Origin: Candidatus Tectimicrobiota bacterium
GTDB taxonomy: Bacteria; JACPUC01
DNA length: 64,000 nt
Direction of reading: 5' to 3'
Assembly: GCA_016192455.1 (NCBI GenBank)
Contig: JACPUC010000026.1
Coordinates: 62,001 to 126,000, forward strand
In this document: positions 9,260 through 19,200 of the stretch, one piece after another
How positions within the stretch are numbered: position 1 is the first letter of the stretch
How the letters are laid out: the number at the start of each line of letters is the position of its first letter
Translations under genes and position numbers: made by a program
The notes under the pieces: model-generated
What the model was told of the DNA's origin: nothing
The model's database searches: none
Seen by the model: the letters and a program-made list of their open reading frames with translations, nothing else

Positions 9260-9571
9260 CTATCAGAACTGTCAGCGCACGCTCCTTCATTCCAGCAATG
9301 GCCATGCCATCTCCACCTTCCCCCAACTGAATCGACGAAATTTCTGTAACCTACTGAAGAAATTGATGAATTAATCTTCGACCGTGGCGCCGAAAGGATG
9401 GTTCAGGGGAGGAGTCTTTTGCAAATTTCCAACATTACCCAACTAATTTACTCAACATATAGAGAAAAGTCAAGCGATCTCAAGTAATTTCTCATAATGC
9501 CAAATGAAGCTGGCTGTTTCGCACAATGCAAGAGGAGGGGGAACCTTGCCAGCCGAGCCGGGAGAAGCTTG
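9260..9571. other. Lower-GC intergenic region upstream of the sigma factor gene
   Basis: About 310 bases of clearly AT-richer sequence separating two minus-strand genes. It contains the promoter described at 9445-9473. No open frame with coding character was seen. Confidence 0.6.
9445..9473 (-). promoter_or_regulatory. Sigma-70 promoter of the sigma factor gene
   Basis: On the minus strand TTGACT (9473-9468) and TAAATT (9450-9445) are 17 bases apart. The predicted transcript begins near 9438 and has a leader of about 200 bases before the start at 9232. Confidence 0.65.
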
Positions 9572-10933
9572 CTAATGGGTCAGTCTGAGCTGATAGCGGC
9601 CAATTTTTCGGTACAGGGTTGAGAGGTTGATGCCCAGCACCTTCGCCGCCTGATTCTTGTTCCAGTGCACCTGCTCCAAGACGTGCGCGATATGGGCGCG
9701 CTCCACCTCCTCGAGCGACGGCGTCGGCTGCGGGCCCTCCTCCCACACCTGCTCCACCTGCCGCAGTTTTTCGGGAAGATGCCAGGGCTCGATGCTGCTT
9801 CCCTCGGCCAGGGTCATGCCGCGTTCGACGACGTTCTCCAGTTCGCGCACGTTGCCGGGCCAATCATAGTTGACGAGACAGCGCATGGCCTCCTGGGAGA
9901 GAGAGGCGCCGGGGCGATGGAAGGCTTCGCCGCAACGTTTCAGGAAGTAGCGCGCCAGGAGGGGGATGTCGTCCCGCCGCGCGCGCAGCGGCGGCAGGCT
10001 CACCTGCACGACATTGATGCGGTAGTAGAGGTCCTCGCGGAACCTGCCGGCCTGCACTTCCTGTTCGAGGTTGCGGTTCGTGGCGGCGATGAGGCGGATA
10101 TCGAAGCGGATGCGCTGGCTCCCCCCCACCGGCACCACCTCGCGCTCCTGCACGGCGCGCAGCAGCTTCACCTGCATCGCCAGGGGGATGTCGCTGATCT
10201 CGTCGAGGAAGAGGGTGCCGCCGTCGGCCTGCTCGAAGACCCCCCGCTTGTTGGCAACCGCCCCGGTGAAGGCGCCGCGTACATGCCCGAAGAGCTCGCT
10301 CTCCAAAAGGGTCTCGACGAAGGCGCCGCAGTTCACCGCCACGAAGGGATGCGCCTCGCGCTCGGAATGGTAGTGGATCGCCCGCGCCACGAGCTCCTTG
10401 CCCGTGCCGCTCTCGCCGGTAAGGAGGACGTTGCTGGGGGTCTCCGCCACCTTCTCGATGAGCTGGAAGACCGCCGCCATGGCGTCGCTCTTGCCAATGA
10501 TATTCTCGAAACTGTAGCGGTCGCGCAGCTCGCGCTTCAGCGTCCGGTTCTCCTGGAACAACTCCTTGTTGGCCAGCCCGTTGCGCACGCGGATGAGGAG
10601 CTCATCATTCATGAAGGGCTTCTTGAGGAAGTCGTAGGCGCCTTTGCGCAGGGCGTCGATAGCCTTGTCCTCGGAGGAGTACGCGGTGATGAGGATAAAC
10701 GGGACGTCGAGGCCGCGGTCGCGTACCCGCCCCAACAGCTCTAGACCGTCCACGGGCTCCATGCGCACATCCGAGAGGATGAGGTCGACATCCGTCCCTT
10801 CAAGGAGCCGCAGGGCCTCCGCGCCGTTGCTCGCCTCGAGAACGTTGTAGCCCTCCCGGCGCAGCAGGCGGCACAAGACCTCCTGGCGCAACGTCTCTTC
10901 ATCTTCAACGACGAGGATGGTTTCCGGCTTCAC
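9572..10933 (-). CDS. Sigma-54-dependent response regulator, NtrC/AtoC family
   Basis: A 453-residue enhancer-binding activator. Receiver domain residues 1-120 carry the acidic pair ED in VVEDEE and phospho-acceptor Asp55 in LILSDVRM. The AAA+ domain has Walker A GESGTGKE (173-180), the sigma-54 contact loop GAFTGA (220-225) and GGTLFLDEISDIPL. A Fis-type helix-turn-helix occupies the C-terminus (NKNQAAKVLGINLSTLYRKI). Its ATG overlaps the kinase stop as ATGA (10930-10933), so the two are translationally coupled and form one phosphorelay. Target genes are unknown; they should have -24/-12 promoters. Confidence 0.97.
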   Translation of the reverse strand: MKPETILVVEDEETLRQEVLCRLLRREGYNVLEASNGAEALRLLEGTDVDLILSDVRMEPVDGLELLGRVRDRGLDVPFILITAYSSEDKAIDALRKGAYDFLKKPFMNDELLIRVRNGLANKELFQENRTLKRELRDRYSFENIIGKSDAMAAVFQLIEKVAETPSNVLLTGESGTGKELVARAIHYHSEREAHPFVAVNCGAFVETLLESELFGHVRGAFTGAVANKRGVFEQADGGTLFLDEISDIPLAMQVKLLRAVQEREVVPVGGSQRIRFDIRLIAATNRNLEQEVQAGRFREDLYYRINVVQVSLPPLRARRDDIPLLARYFLKRCGEAFHRPGASLSQEAMRCLVNYDWPGNVRELENVVERGMTLAEGSSIEPWHLPEKLRQVEQVWEEGPQPTPSLEEVERAHIAHVLEQVHWNKNQAAKVLGINLSTLYRKIGRYQLRLTH

Positions 10934-12948
10934 GTGCTGGCCTGTTGCTCGGCGTGCGCGTGGCGCGCGCCCGGCGCGGGCCTCGGGGTGCGCGGCAAGA
11001 TGATGGTGAACTTGGTCCCCCGGGCGGGTTGGCTCTGCACCTCGATGCGTCCGGCATGCGCCGCGATGATGCCATGGCAGACCGAGAGCCCCAGCCCCGT
11101 CCCCTTGCCGCTCGGTTTGGTCGAGAAGAAGGGATCGAAGATGCGCCGCAGGTTCTCCTCGCTGATCCCCACCCCATTATCCTCGATCTCGATGCAGACC
11201 TCCTCGGCGGTCTGCGCTGAACCGCGCAAGCGCGTCCGCAAGGTCACCGCGCCGCCGCCGGAGACCGCGTCGGCCGCGTTCAGCAGCATGTCGATGAGCA
11301 CCTGTTGAATCTGGTCGGGGTTCACCATGACGAGGGGGAGCTGCTCGTCCAGGTGGCAGGTGATGGCCACCTGGCGGAAATCCCGGTTGAACGAGATGAG
11401 GCGCAAGGTTTGTTGCAGGAGCTGGTTGAGGTTGGTCAACTCCTGGCCTTCGCTGCGCGGCCGGGCAAAGTTCATCAGCTCCTGGAGGATGCCCGAGATG
11501 CGGGTCACCTGCGTGAAGATGGTCTCCAGGAGCTCCCGCTGCTCCGGCGTCACATCGTCCTGCTTCAGGAACTGCACCAGGGAGGAGATCGAGGCGAGCG
11601 GGTTGTTCACCTCGTGCGCCACGCCCGCGGCCAGCGTCCCGGCGACCGCCAGCTTCTCGTTCTTGATGAGCTGCTGCTCCATGGCGCGCCGCTTGGTGAT
11701 GTCGCGCACGTACTCGATGACGTACTCCACCTCGCCCGCGTCGTTCTTCACCGGGAAGGTGTAGAGCTCCACGAAGTACTCGCTGCCGTCGTCCCTCCAG
11801 GCGTTGTGTCGGGAGTAGCCGGGCTCCCCCGTGGCAAAGGTCTTGCGGCCTGGACAGAGGTCGCAGGGCGCGGTCTGCTTACGGAACTCCTGGTGGCAGG
11901 TCTGCCCAAGCATGGCCTGGATCGGTTTCTTCAGGGCGTACTGCGGCGACTTGTTCATGAACGTCATCGTGTAGTTTCGGTCAACGATGATGATGGCGTC
12001 GCGAATGCTGTCGAGGACCGTCCGGAAGAAGCGCTCCGAGGCTTCCAGGCGGGCCGTCCGGTCGGCCACCTTCTGCTCCAGCTTCTCCGCCAGGCCGCGG
12101 TAGCGCGTGCTGATCGCCTGGTAGCGCTGGCTCGCCGCTTCCAGCTCCTCGTTGCGCTGCCGCACCTCCTCCTCGATGCGGCGGCGCTCGCTGATGTCGT
12201 GGACGATCCCCTTGATCTCCTCGACCGGCCCCCGCCCCTGCGGACCGAAGGCGACGGTGATGATGACGCTCAGCGGCTCGCCGCCGCGACGCCGCCAGGC
12301 CACCTCGCGGGAGAAGGGACGCTGCTTCGCCAACTGGCGCTCGAACTCCTCGCGCTCCTGTGGCACCTCCCAAAACTCAGCGGGGAGGAAGGGGTGCCCA
12401 ACAAGGGCGTCGCGGGAGGAAAGGTTGAGCAGGGTGCAGAGCGCCGGGTTCATGTAGGTGATGACGCCGGCCGAGTTCGTCGTGAACATGCCCCAAGCTG
12501 ATTCATCCAGAAGCTGCTGAAAGCTCTTCTCGGTGTTGCGGATTTTCTGCTGCGCCAGCTTGCCGCAAGCGCTGCTGACGGCCTGGACGAGGCGATCGGC
12601 GCGCGCTTCAAGCTCGGCCTCCGGCACCTGCGGCAACGCCTCCGCTCCCCGCGCGAGGGTTTTCAGCTCCACCACCCCCATGATGATCTCGCCGATCGTG
12701 AATCCGGCATGCAAGAGGTCGTGCACGATTTCGCGCGTCGGCTGCTCGCCCAGGTGCTCCCCAGCCTGGGCCGCCCCATCGCCGAGGGCTGCGCAGAGTG
12801 CCTCGAAGTAGGCCCGCAGCGGCGCAAGGTAGGAAACCCGCAGCTCACCCTGCACGGCCTGCAAGCGGGCCACCCGCCGGGCAACCCGGTCGTGCCAGGG
12901 CTGGAAGAGCTGTCTGGCGGTCTCGCGTGCTGCGGTACCGTGCTGCAT
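10930..12948 (-). CDS. PAS-domain sensor histidine kinase
   Basis: Sensor partner of the NtrC-type regulator, about 672 residues. Order: a helical N-terminal domain of about 140 residues (REIVHDLLHAGFTIGEIIMG, recalling RsbR-type N-terminal domains), a PAS domain around YMNPALCTLLNLSS, a coiled linker, a second PAS domain with a cysteine-rich loop (TCHQEF, then PCDLCPG), the HisKA box VAHEVNNPLAS and the ATPase domain (DNGVGISEENLRRIF, GTGLGLSV). No membrane segment is evident, so it is probably cytosolic. Start 12948 has GGAAGG 9 bases upstream; ATG at 12969 is possible. The open frame extends far upstream over the next gene but that part is not protein-like. Confidence 0.93.
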   Translation of the reverse strand: MQHGTAARETARQLFQPWHDRVARRVARLQAVQGELRVSYLAPLRAYFEALCAALGDGAAQAGEHLGEQPTREIVHDLLHAGFTIGEIIMGVVELKTLARGAEALPQVPEAELEARADRLVQAVSSACGKLAQQKIRNTEKSFQQLLDESAWGMFTTNSAGVITYMNPALCTLLNLSSRDALVGHPFLPAEFWEVPQEREEFERQLAKQRPFSREVAWRRRGGEPLSVIITVAFGPQGRGPVEEIKGIVHDISERRRIEEEVRQRNEELEAASQRYQAISTRYRGLAEKLEQKVADRTARLEASERFFRTVLDSIRDAIIIVDRNYTMTFMNKSPQYALKKPIQAMLGQTCHQEFRKQTAPCDLCPGRKTFATGEPGYSRHNAWRDDGSEYFVELYTFPVKNDAGEVEYVIEYVRDITKRRAMEQQLIKNEKLAVAGTLAAGVAHEVNNPLASISSLVQFLKQDDVTPEQRELLETIFTQVTRISGILQELMNFARPRSEGQELTNLNQLLQQTLRLISFNRDFRQVAITCHLDEQLPLVMVNPDQIQQVLIDMLLNAADAVSGGGAVTLRTRLRGSAQTAEEVCIEIEDNGVGISEENLRRIFDPFFSTKPSGKGTGLGLSVCHGIIAAHAGRIEVQSQPARGTKFTIILPRTPRPAPGARHAHAEQQAST

Positions 12949-13183
12949 GGACGCCAACCTTCCGGTCATCGCTTCAAAGCGGTGCCTTGCGCAACCCGCC
13001 TGCGCCACCCCGTCCCTTGCCGACAGCCGCGCATCTGACCTCCGGGCGCCACCGCGGTGGCGTTCTTGCCCGTCTCGCCTCGCCGCGTCGGCAGCCGGGG
13101 CGCCGAGCGCCGGGCGCAGCGTCGCGCTGCCTTGCCGCCTTCCTGCCCGCCGACGGGCGGCAAGGCGAAACCCTGCCCGGCCG

Positions 13184-13660
13184 CTACTCCAGCGGGACGA
13201 TCTCAGCGCGCACCGTCGCCCCCTCGAGGTGCAGGAGCCCGGCGGTGCGCGGTAGGTGGAAGCGCTTGCGGCCCGCGCTGCCGGGGTTGAAGAAGAGCAC
13301 GCCCCCGTGCTCCCCCACGAGCGGCCGGTGGCTGTGCCCAAAGGCGAAGACGCGCACCCCCGCTTTGCGGAGCTGCTGCTCAAACTCCGAGGTCAGCTCC
13401 TGCGGCGCCATGCCTTGATGGCGCACGAAGCAGCGCACGCCGCCGAGTTCGAGCTGGAGCTCCTCGGGAAATGCCCCGCGCAGGTGCGGCAGATCGACGT
13501 TCCCCAGCACCGCGCTCACCGGCGCGAGGCTGCGCAGCCGCTCAATGACGTCGGCATGCCCAATATCCCCACAGTGCACAATATGCGCCACGCCGGCGAA
13601 GCGCGTGCAAAGCTGGGGATCGAAGAAGCCGTGCGTGTCGGAAAGGACCCCGATGCGCAT
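13184..13660 (-). CDS. Metallophosphoesterase, YfcE/MJ0936 family
   Basis: A 158-residue calcineurin-like phosphodiesterase. The metal-binding motifs are in order: GVLSDTHG (D-x-H), VHCGDIG (GD), VLGNVD (GNxD), and FGHSHRP (GHSH), with FFNPGS near the end. The length is usual for the YfcE-type group, which cleaves phosphodiesters with manganese in vitro; the cellular substrate is unknown. It lies about 235 bases upstream of the histidine kinase on the same strand and may or may not share its transcript. Confidence 0.93.
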   Translation of the reverse strand: MRIGVLSDTHGFFDPQLCTRFAGVAHIVHCGDIGHADVIERLRSLAPVSAVLGNVDLPHLRGAFPEELQLELGGVRCFVRHQGMAPQELTSEFEQQLRKAGVRVFAFGHSHRPLVGEHGGVLFFNPGSAGRKRFHLPRTAGLLHLEGATVRAEIVPLE

Positions 13661-13864
13661 CCGCCCGTCGCGCCCTCCGCGCTGCCCACCGTTGCCGCCG
13701 CTGCGCCTCCCAGGCCGCGACGCGACGGCGCCCGGCAGCCGAGACCGCCTTGACCTGCACCCTCCCAGCTTCTATAACCCATAGGCAGGGAGAAGCATAC
13801 TCAGTATAAGCTGGGCGCGCCAATCTCTCACATCTCTTTCACCATGCTCTGACAGGGTTCTCCG

Positions 13865-14416
13865 ATGTTGCCCACACTTCTCTTCTGGATGACCATCGTC
13901 GCAAGCCTTCTCGTCGGCAACGGCGTCTCCATCACGCCCGCCGCCGCGCAGACCTCCCAGGGTTTGGCGGTCGGCGCGCCGGCGCCCGATTTCACCCGGC
14001 CGCGGAAAGCCCCTGAGAAGCCCTTTACACTCTCGTCCCTCCGCGGCAGCAAGCCGGTGGTGTTGGTTCTCTATCGAGGTCTCTTCTGAGGTGACTGCCG
14101 CATGCAACTCGGCGAGTTGCAGAAGCACCTCCAGCAGTTCCAGGCCGCGGGAGCCGAGCTGATCACCGTCAGCACGGACGACGCCGCAACGGCGGAGGAG
14201 ACGGTCCGGCGCCTGAAGCTGAGCTTCAAGGTCTTTCCGGACCCCCAGCGGCAGATCGTCGAGGCGTACGACGTGCTCCATCCCCAGGAAGGCATCGCCC
14301 GCCCGAGCACCTTCATCATCGACAAGGGGGGAATTATTCGCTGGAAGTACATTGGGCAAATCCCCTCCGATCGGCCCAACATCCAGCTCCTCATCAATCT
14401 CCTCTCCTGGTTGTAA
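13865..14416 (+). CDS. Peroxiredoxin-like (AhpC/TSA, redoxin) selenoprotein, exported
   Basis: Read through the UGA at 14087-14089 as selenocysteine, this is one 183-residue protein. Residues 1-29 form a signal peptide (WMTIVASLLVG ... AAAQ). The thioredoxin-fold core starts GLAVGAPAPDFTRP, and the active site is VVLVLYRGLF-Sec75-GD-Cys78-RMQLGELQ, aligning with YRGxxCPxCRxQLxEL of cysteine relatives: Sec replaces the peroxidatic cysteine and the resolving cysteine remains. The frame continues with LITVSTDDAATAEE and RPSTFIIDKGGIIRWKYIG, both typical. A hairpin downstream of the UGA fits a SECIS. It probably reduces peroxides or thiols outside the cytoplasm. The alternative, a nonsense-mutated pseudogene, is unlikely given the position and two further cases in the window. 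Confidence 0.87.
14090..14129 (+). promoter_or_regulatory. SECIS-like hairpin of the peroxiredoxin-like gene
   Basis: Stem TGCAACTC (14103-14110) pairs perfectly with GAGTTGCA (14114-14121) around loop GGC. A lower stem GGTG/CACC (14090-14093 with 14126-14129) can add to it. The loop begins 22 bases after the last base of the UGA and has G at its first positions, the features described for bacterial SECIS elements. Confidence 0.75.
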
Positions 14417-15113
14417 GGCAAGGTCGAGGGGTAAAACATTCACTTACAGAATTACACAGTACACCATTGTCTCTGCTTCTTCACTCCAAGCGCTTGTTGC
14501 AGAACGGGATAATTTGGGGCGATTTTCTTCAGGACCGAAAATGGTGTGGAAAACGGTTGCAGGGGGACGGCTCACTCGATCAACGCCTCCGTCAACCCGC
14601 GGGAAATCTCTAACCCATTGATATTGAGTGAGTTCATCTACTGCCCAAAGAGCCGTCAACCTAATCTAAGTTTCGCTCCCATCGGCAGTTAGAGGCGCAG
14701 GTGGGGGGGTTTTCCACAGCTTCTCCACAGCCTTGGTGGAAAGTTAGCTAACTCCTCAGCCTCTAAGGCGTTGCACGAGTCCCCGGGGAGCCCTCCTCTT
14801 GACATATCTCCAGTCAGCATCAAGGGGGAGTGGCAAGTCAATGACAGCATACCTTGTAATAACTGGAGAAACCTGGAGCGCCTAAGCGGAGCGCCTAAGC
14901 GCGCGAAGGGTCATTAGAAGGTTACCTCGTTGGTCGCCTTCGCACTTCCCCTGTCCCCATGAAGTGAGTGATGTTTTGGGGTTCTTCCAGGCACATTCCT
15001 CGCGCATCCACGCCCGTTGACGCCGCCAGGCAGCCTCCCCGGAGCCCGCCGCAGGCTTCCTGCGGGTTGCTGCCCTGGCCCGCGGCTGTGCTCCTGGTTT
15101 CAGCAGCGGCAGG
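14417..15113. other. Gene-free lower-GC region with DnaA-box-like motifs
   Basis: About 700 bases without a credible gene. It contains TTTTCCACA at 14710-14718 and TTCTCCACA at 14721-14729 (11 bases, one helical turn, apart), TGTGGAAAA at 14545-14553 on the opposite strand, and a degenerate site near 14735. These resemble the DnaA box TTATCCACA. A 13-bp tandem duplication lies at 14875-14900. An origin of replication is possible; no dnaA, dnaN or parAB is visible nearby to support it. Confidence 0.4.
14875..14900. repeat. Tandem 13-bp duplication
   Basis: The unit GGAGCGCCTAAGC occurs twice without a gap (14875-14887 and 14888-14900). It is noncoding and of unknown function; a protein-binding iteron or slippage product are both possible. 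Confidence 0.8.
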
Positions 15114-16247
15114 CTATTCCTGGCGTGCGGCGAACCGCGCCGGATCGTAGCCGCGCGCCCGCAGCCACTGCGCCGTCGCCCCCAGGATCACCACATCGCA
15201 GCGCTGCAGCTCAGCCGGACGACGCACGCCGAGGAGGAACATGGCGGCCCGCAGCTCGGCGATGATCTCCCGCAGCCGGGCGACCACCGCCTCCGGCCCC
15301 AGCAGGGCCGCCTCCAGCATGGGGATGGCCATGCCGCCGGCGCTGGCCCCGAGGCTCAAGGCGCGCGCCACATCCAGCCCCGAGCGCAACCCTCCCGTGG
15401 CGACGACCGGCAGCCCCACCGCGCTCTCCACGACGGCGACGGGCGTGGGAATGCCCCACTCCCAGAAGGTCTGTCCGAGCTTCTCCAGCAGCGGCTCGTT
15501 TCCCCGCGCCGCGCGGTAGTACTCAACGGCCGAGAAGCTCGTCCCCCCCTGCCCGCCGACATCAATCCCCGCCACGCCGGCCTCCTTCAGCCGCAGGGCG
15601 ACACTGCGGCTGATGCCACCGCCGGTCTCCTTGGCAAGGATCGGCCAGCGCGCGCCGAGGCGCGCCACGGCTTCGAGACACCCCCGCGCGCGGTGATCTC
15701 CTTCAGGCTGCACGACCTCCTGGAGGAAGTTGAGGTGCAGCGCCAGCACATCAGCCTTGATCATCTCCATCACCGCCTGCACGTCCGCATCGGACAGGGC
15801 GGGCTTGCGCTGCGCGATGAGCTGCGGCACGCCGAGGTTGGCGATCACCAGGGGGACGTGGTGCCGCTTCACCACGGCGTAGGTCTGCTGCGTTTCTGGC
15901 CGCTCTAACCCCACCCGCTGACTGCCGACGCCGAAGCCGACGCCCACCGCCGCCGCGCCGTAGGCAAGGTGATCGTTGATCTTCTCCGCCTCCGGGTAGC
16001 CGCCGGTCATCGAGGAGATGATGAGGGGAGCATGCAAGCGTTTCCCGAACAACGTCACCGAGAGGTCGACCTCCTCCAGATCGATCTCCGGCAGCGCGTT
16101 GTGGACGAAGCGCAGGTCATCCCAGTAGTGGTAGCCTCCCTGCACGTCTTCGCCGGCGCAAATCTCCACGTGGTCGCGCTTGCGGCTGCTCCCCTGCGGT
16201 ATCCGCGCCTCGGGACGCTCCGGCCCTGCCGTACGGTCAGTCTTCAT
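15114..16247 (-). CDS. fni: Type 2 isopentenyl-diphosphate delta-isomerase
   Basis: FMN- and NADPH-dependent isomerase interconverting isopentenyl and dimethylallyl diphosphate in isoprenoid synthesis. The 377-residue protein has the family signatures RKRDHVEIC, LIISSMTGG, FGVGSQRVGLE, NLGVPQL, LHLNFLQE, ILAKETGGGIS, GIDVGGQGGTSF and the FMN-binding VVATGGLRSGLDVARAL. The ATG at 16247 has GAGGGA close upstream; a GTG at 16298 overlapping the addA stop is an alternative with no ribosome site. It follows addB-addA on the same strand. Several bacteria of the group use the non-mevalonate route with this enzyme; no mevalonate genes are in view. Confidence 0.95.
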   Translation of the reverse strand: MKTDRTAGPERPEARIPQGSSRKRDHVEICAGEDVQGGYHYWDDLRFVHNALPEIDLEEVDLSVTLFGKRLHAPLIISSMTGGYPEAEKINDHLAYGAAAVGVGFGVGSQRVGLERPETQQTYAVVKRHHVPLVIANLGVPQLIAQRKPALSDADVQAVMEMIKADVLALHLNFLQEVVQPEGDHRARGCLEAVARLGARWPILAKETGGGISRSVALRLKEAGVAGIDVGGQGGTSFSAVEYYRAARGNEPLLEKLGQTFWEWGIPTPVAVVESAVGLPVVATGGLRSGLDVARALSLGASAGGMAIPMLEAALLGPEAVVARLREIIAELRAAMFLLGVRRPAELQRCDVVILGATAQWLRARGYDPARFAARQE

Positions 16248-16294
16248 GGTTCCCTCTACTGGAGCACGTTCTGATCTCGAGTGCCACGGTCCTC

Positions 16295-19200
16295 TCACTG
16301 ACTGCCGCGCACCTCTTCGGAAGGTCTGCCGATCCGCTCCCGCCCGGTGGAGCAGATGAGCTGGTAGGGACAGCTTGGGCAGTGCTCGGGGTGGGGAGAA
16401 AAGTCCGCCGCCTGAAGTCGCTGGAGAAGCTCCTTCGTCTCCGCCTCCACCGCCTCAAGTTCCTTCTCCTCCACGCTGACGGCGACCGTGTGGGAGGTGC
16501 GCAGGAAGTGGAGGAGCGCCGGCGAGGCCACCCTCCCCACGAGGCGCCGCAGCGCCAAGGCGTAGAGCCGTACCTGCAAAGTATGGTGCGCGACGCGGAG
16601 CGGCAGCGTTTGCTGATCGACGTGGTCTGTCTTGAAGTCGATGATCGTTCCGGCCTGACCATCCTGCCAGAACAGCTTGTCGATCTTCCCTTGCAGCCAC
16701 GCCCCGCCCAGGTTCAGGAGGAAGGGAACCTCACTCCGCACGTGGTACGGTGCGCGCAGGCGTTGCGCCAGCTCGCTGCCGGCGAAGCGCCGCGCGAGGG
16801 CCTCGATCTCCTGGCGCAGGGCGGCGCGCCGCGAGCCCAGGAGGGGGGTCCCATCGAGCGCCTGGTCGAGGAGATGGCTCAGGGCCGTTTCGGAGAGATC
16901 ACCCCGCCAGTGCTCGAGGACGTGATGCGCGAGCTGCCCCACCTCGCGGCCGGGAAGCTCAACCTCCTTGTCGAGATCAAAGGCCGCGCCCGGCTGCTGC
17001 TTCCCCCATGCTTCCGGGGCTTCCTCCACGTAGCGGTAGAAGTAGCGTTTCGGGCATTGGCGGTAGGTGTGGAGCTGCGTCACGCTGAAGCAGGGCGCCG
17101 CCCCAGCCGCTTCCACCGGCGCGACGCGGCTGCGCAGCTCCTCCGCCGGTAGGGGAGGAGCCGCAAGCGCGACCGCCTCGCGCAGCGGCAGCGCCGCCGC
17201 CTCGGCGCTCCCGGCGCGCGCCGCGCGCACCACGTAGCTGGCTCTTCCCAGCGCGCGCACCTCTGCGGCGCCGGCAGCCGTGTCCGGCAGGTCGAGCAAC
17301 GCCGTCAGCCAGGACATCCAGCTTGCCGCGCCGCGTGCATTGCCGCCCGCGCCCTCGGCGGCCCCGACGAAGATCAGCCGGTCCCGCGCCCGCGTGCAGG
17401 CAACGTAGAAGAGGCGGCGCCGCTCGGCCTCCTCCTTGCGCGCCTCGCGGGCTAGCGCCACCTGGTACGCCACCGGCTCCGCCTCGCTCTCGACCCCAGC
17501 GCGCAGCCCCAGGCCGCAGCCGGCCCCCGTCCGCGGCTCGTAGTCAACGATGAGCCGCGACTTGCGGGCAGGCGGGCGGCGACTCAGATCGGGCAGGATG
17601 ACGACGGGGAACTCCAGCCCTTTCGCGGCATGCACCGAGAGGAGCTGCACCCCGCCGCCCGCGCGGCTTGCCTCCGGCTCCGGGACCTCGATGCGGCTCT
17701 TCTCGATATGCTCCAGGTAGAGCAGGAAGTCGCACAGGCTCCCCTGTTGGGAAGCCTCGAACGCTTCCGCCAGCTCCAGGACCTTGCGCACCACCACGAC
17801 GCGCTCCTCGCCTCCCGGCAGAGCGCCGAGCACCGCTTCGAGGCCCGAAGCCTCCAACGCCTCGGCCAGCAGCTCCGGCACCGTGGCGCGGTCGCGGCGG
17901 GCCCGCAGCCGCCGCAGCAGGTCGGCGGCAAAGTCGAGGGCGCGGCGATCGGGTGCGTCGATCTCCGCGATCCCCCCGGCCGCCGCCAGCCCCTCGTGCA
18001 GCGTGGCCCGCTGCGTCAGCCAGAAGAGGCCTTCGTCGGAAGCGGCCACCAGGGGCGAGCGCAGCAGCCCCGCCAGGGCGAGGTCATCCTCCTCGAAGGC
18101 GACGCAGCGCAGCAGGCTGACGAGATCGAAGTACTCCTGCCGCTTGAAGAAGTCAGCCCGCACCAGCACCCGGTAGGGGATGCCTTGGCGTTGCAGCGCC
18201 TGCTCATAGATGGGAGCCGAGGTCATGGCCTGGAAGAGCAAGGCCACCTCGCGGTAGGCGACCCCCTCGTCCTCCACCAGGGCCTTGATGCGGCAGGCGA
18301 TCGAGTCGGCCTCCTCGACGCGGAGATCATCCAGAGAGCGCCTCCCCTCCGTCCCGGCGCGGTCCAGGAGGAGCACCTCCACGCAAGGTTCCGCGGAGAT
18401 TCCCGGACGCTTCGGCAGCAGTTGCTCGTGGCCTACCTCGTAAGGCTTCAGGACGCCGACGGGCATGAGCCGCTCAAACAGCTCGTTCAGGAAGTCCAGC
18501 AGGCCGGGAAGGCTGCGGAAGTTCTCCTGCAGGCAATGGGCGGCCACGCCGGAGGCCGGCCCCTGGCGCTGCAAGGCATTGAAAATCTCCACCTCCGCCC
18601 GCCGGAAGCGATAGATCGACTGCTTCGCATCGCCGACGTAGAAGGTCGCGGCGCCGTCCGTGGGGCCAGCCTCTCCTGCAGCCGTCGGGGTCGGCGCCGC
18701 GGTGCCGGCAGGCATCGGGAAAGGATCAGTCGGCGCCGGCCCGCGCGACAGCAAGGAGAGCACCTCGTCCTGCACGTAATCGACATCCTGGAATTCATCC
18801 ACCAGGTAGTAGCGGAACCGGCGCTGCAGCGCTGCTCGAATCCCCTCGTGGCGGCGAAGCAGATCGCGGCTGCGATACAGGAGGTCGTCGAAGTCGAGCT
18901 CGCCGCGGTGTCCCTTCTCCACCGCATAGCGCCGCTGAAGCTGCCGAAACGCTTCCAGGAAGGCGCCGTAAAGCTCGGCCGCCTGCTCATCCACCTCCCC
19001 GAGGTGCAGATCGAGGCGGGCGGAGCTTCGCTTGGTCAACGGCTGCACCAGCTCGCGCAGGCTCACTGCGGCGGCGCGGAAGGCCTCCAGGTCGGCGTCG
19101 CGCCAGTGCTGGCCCTTACCGGAATTTATCCGAAACCCCCGGAACATCGTCATGAGGGCCGCCGCGCTCGCTTCGACATCTGCCGCGCGCTCCACCTCCT

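Noticed and set aside
12970-13383. N-terminal extension of the histidine kinase frame
   Set aside because: The extra 138 residues are serine/arginine-rich shadow sequence overlapping the phosphoesterase gene; a clear start lies at 12948.
13865-14416. Pseudogene with a nonsense mutation instead of a selenoprotein
   Set aside because: The same type of UGA occurs at the catalytic position in two other families here, with SECIS-like hairpins and coding downstream. Not excluded without sel gene data.
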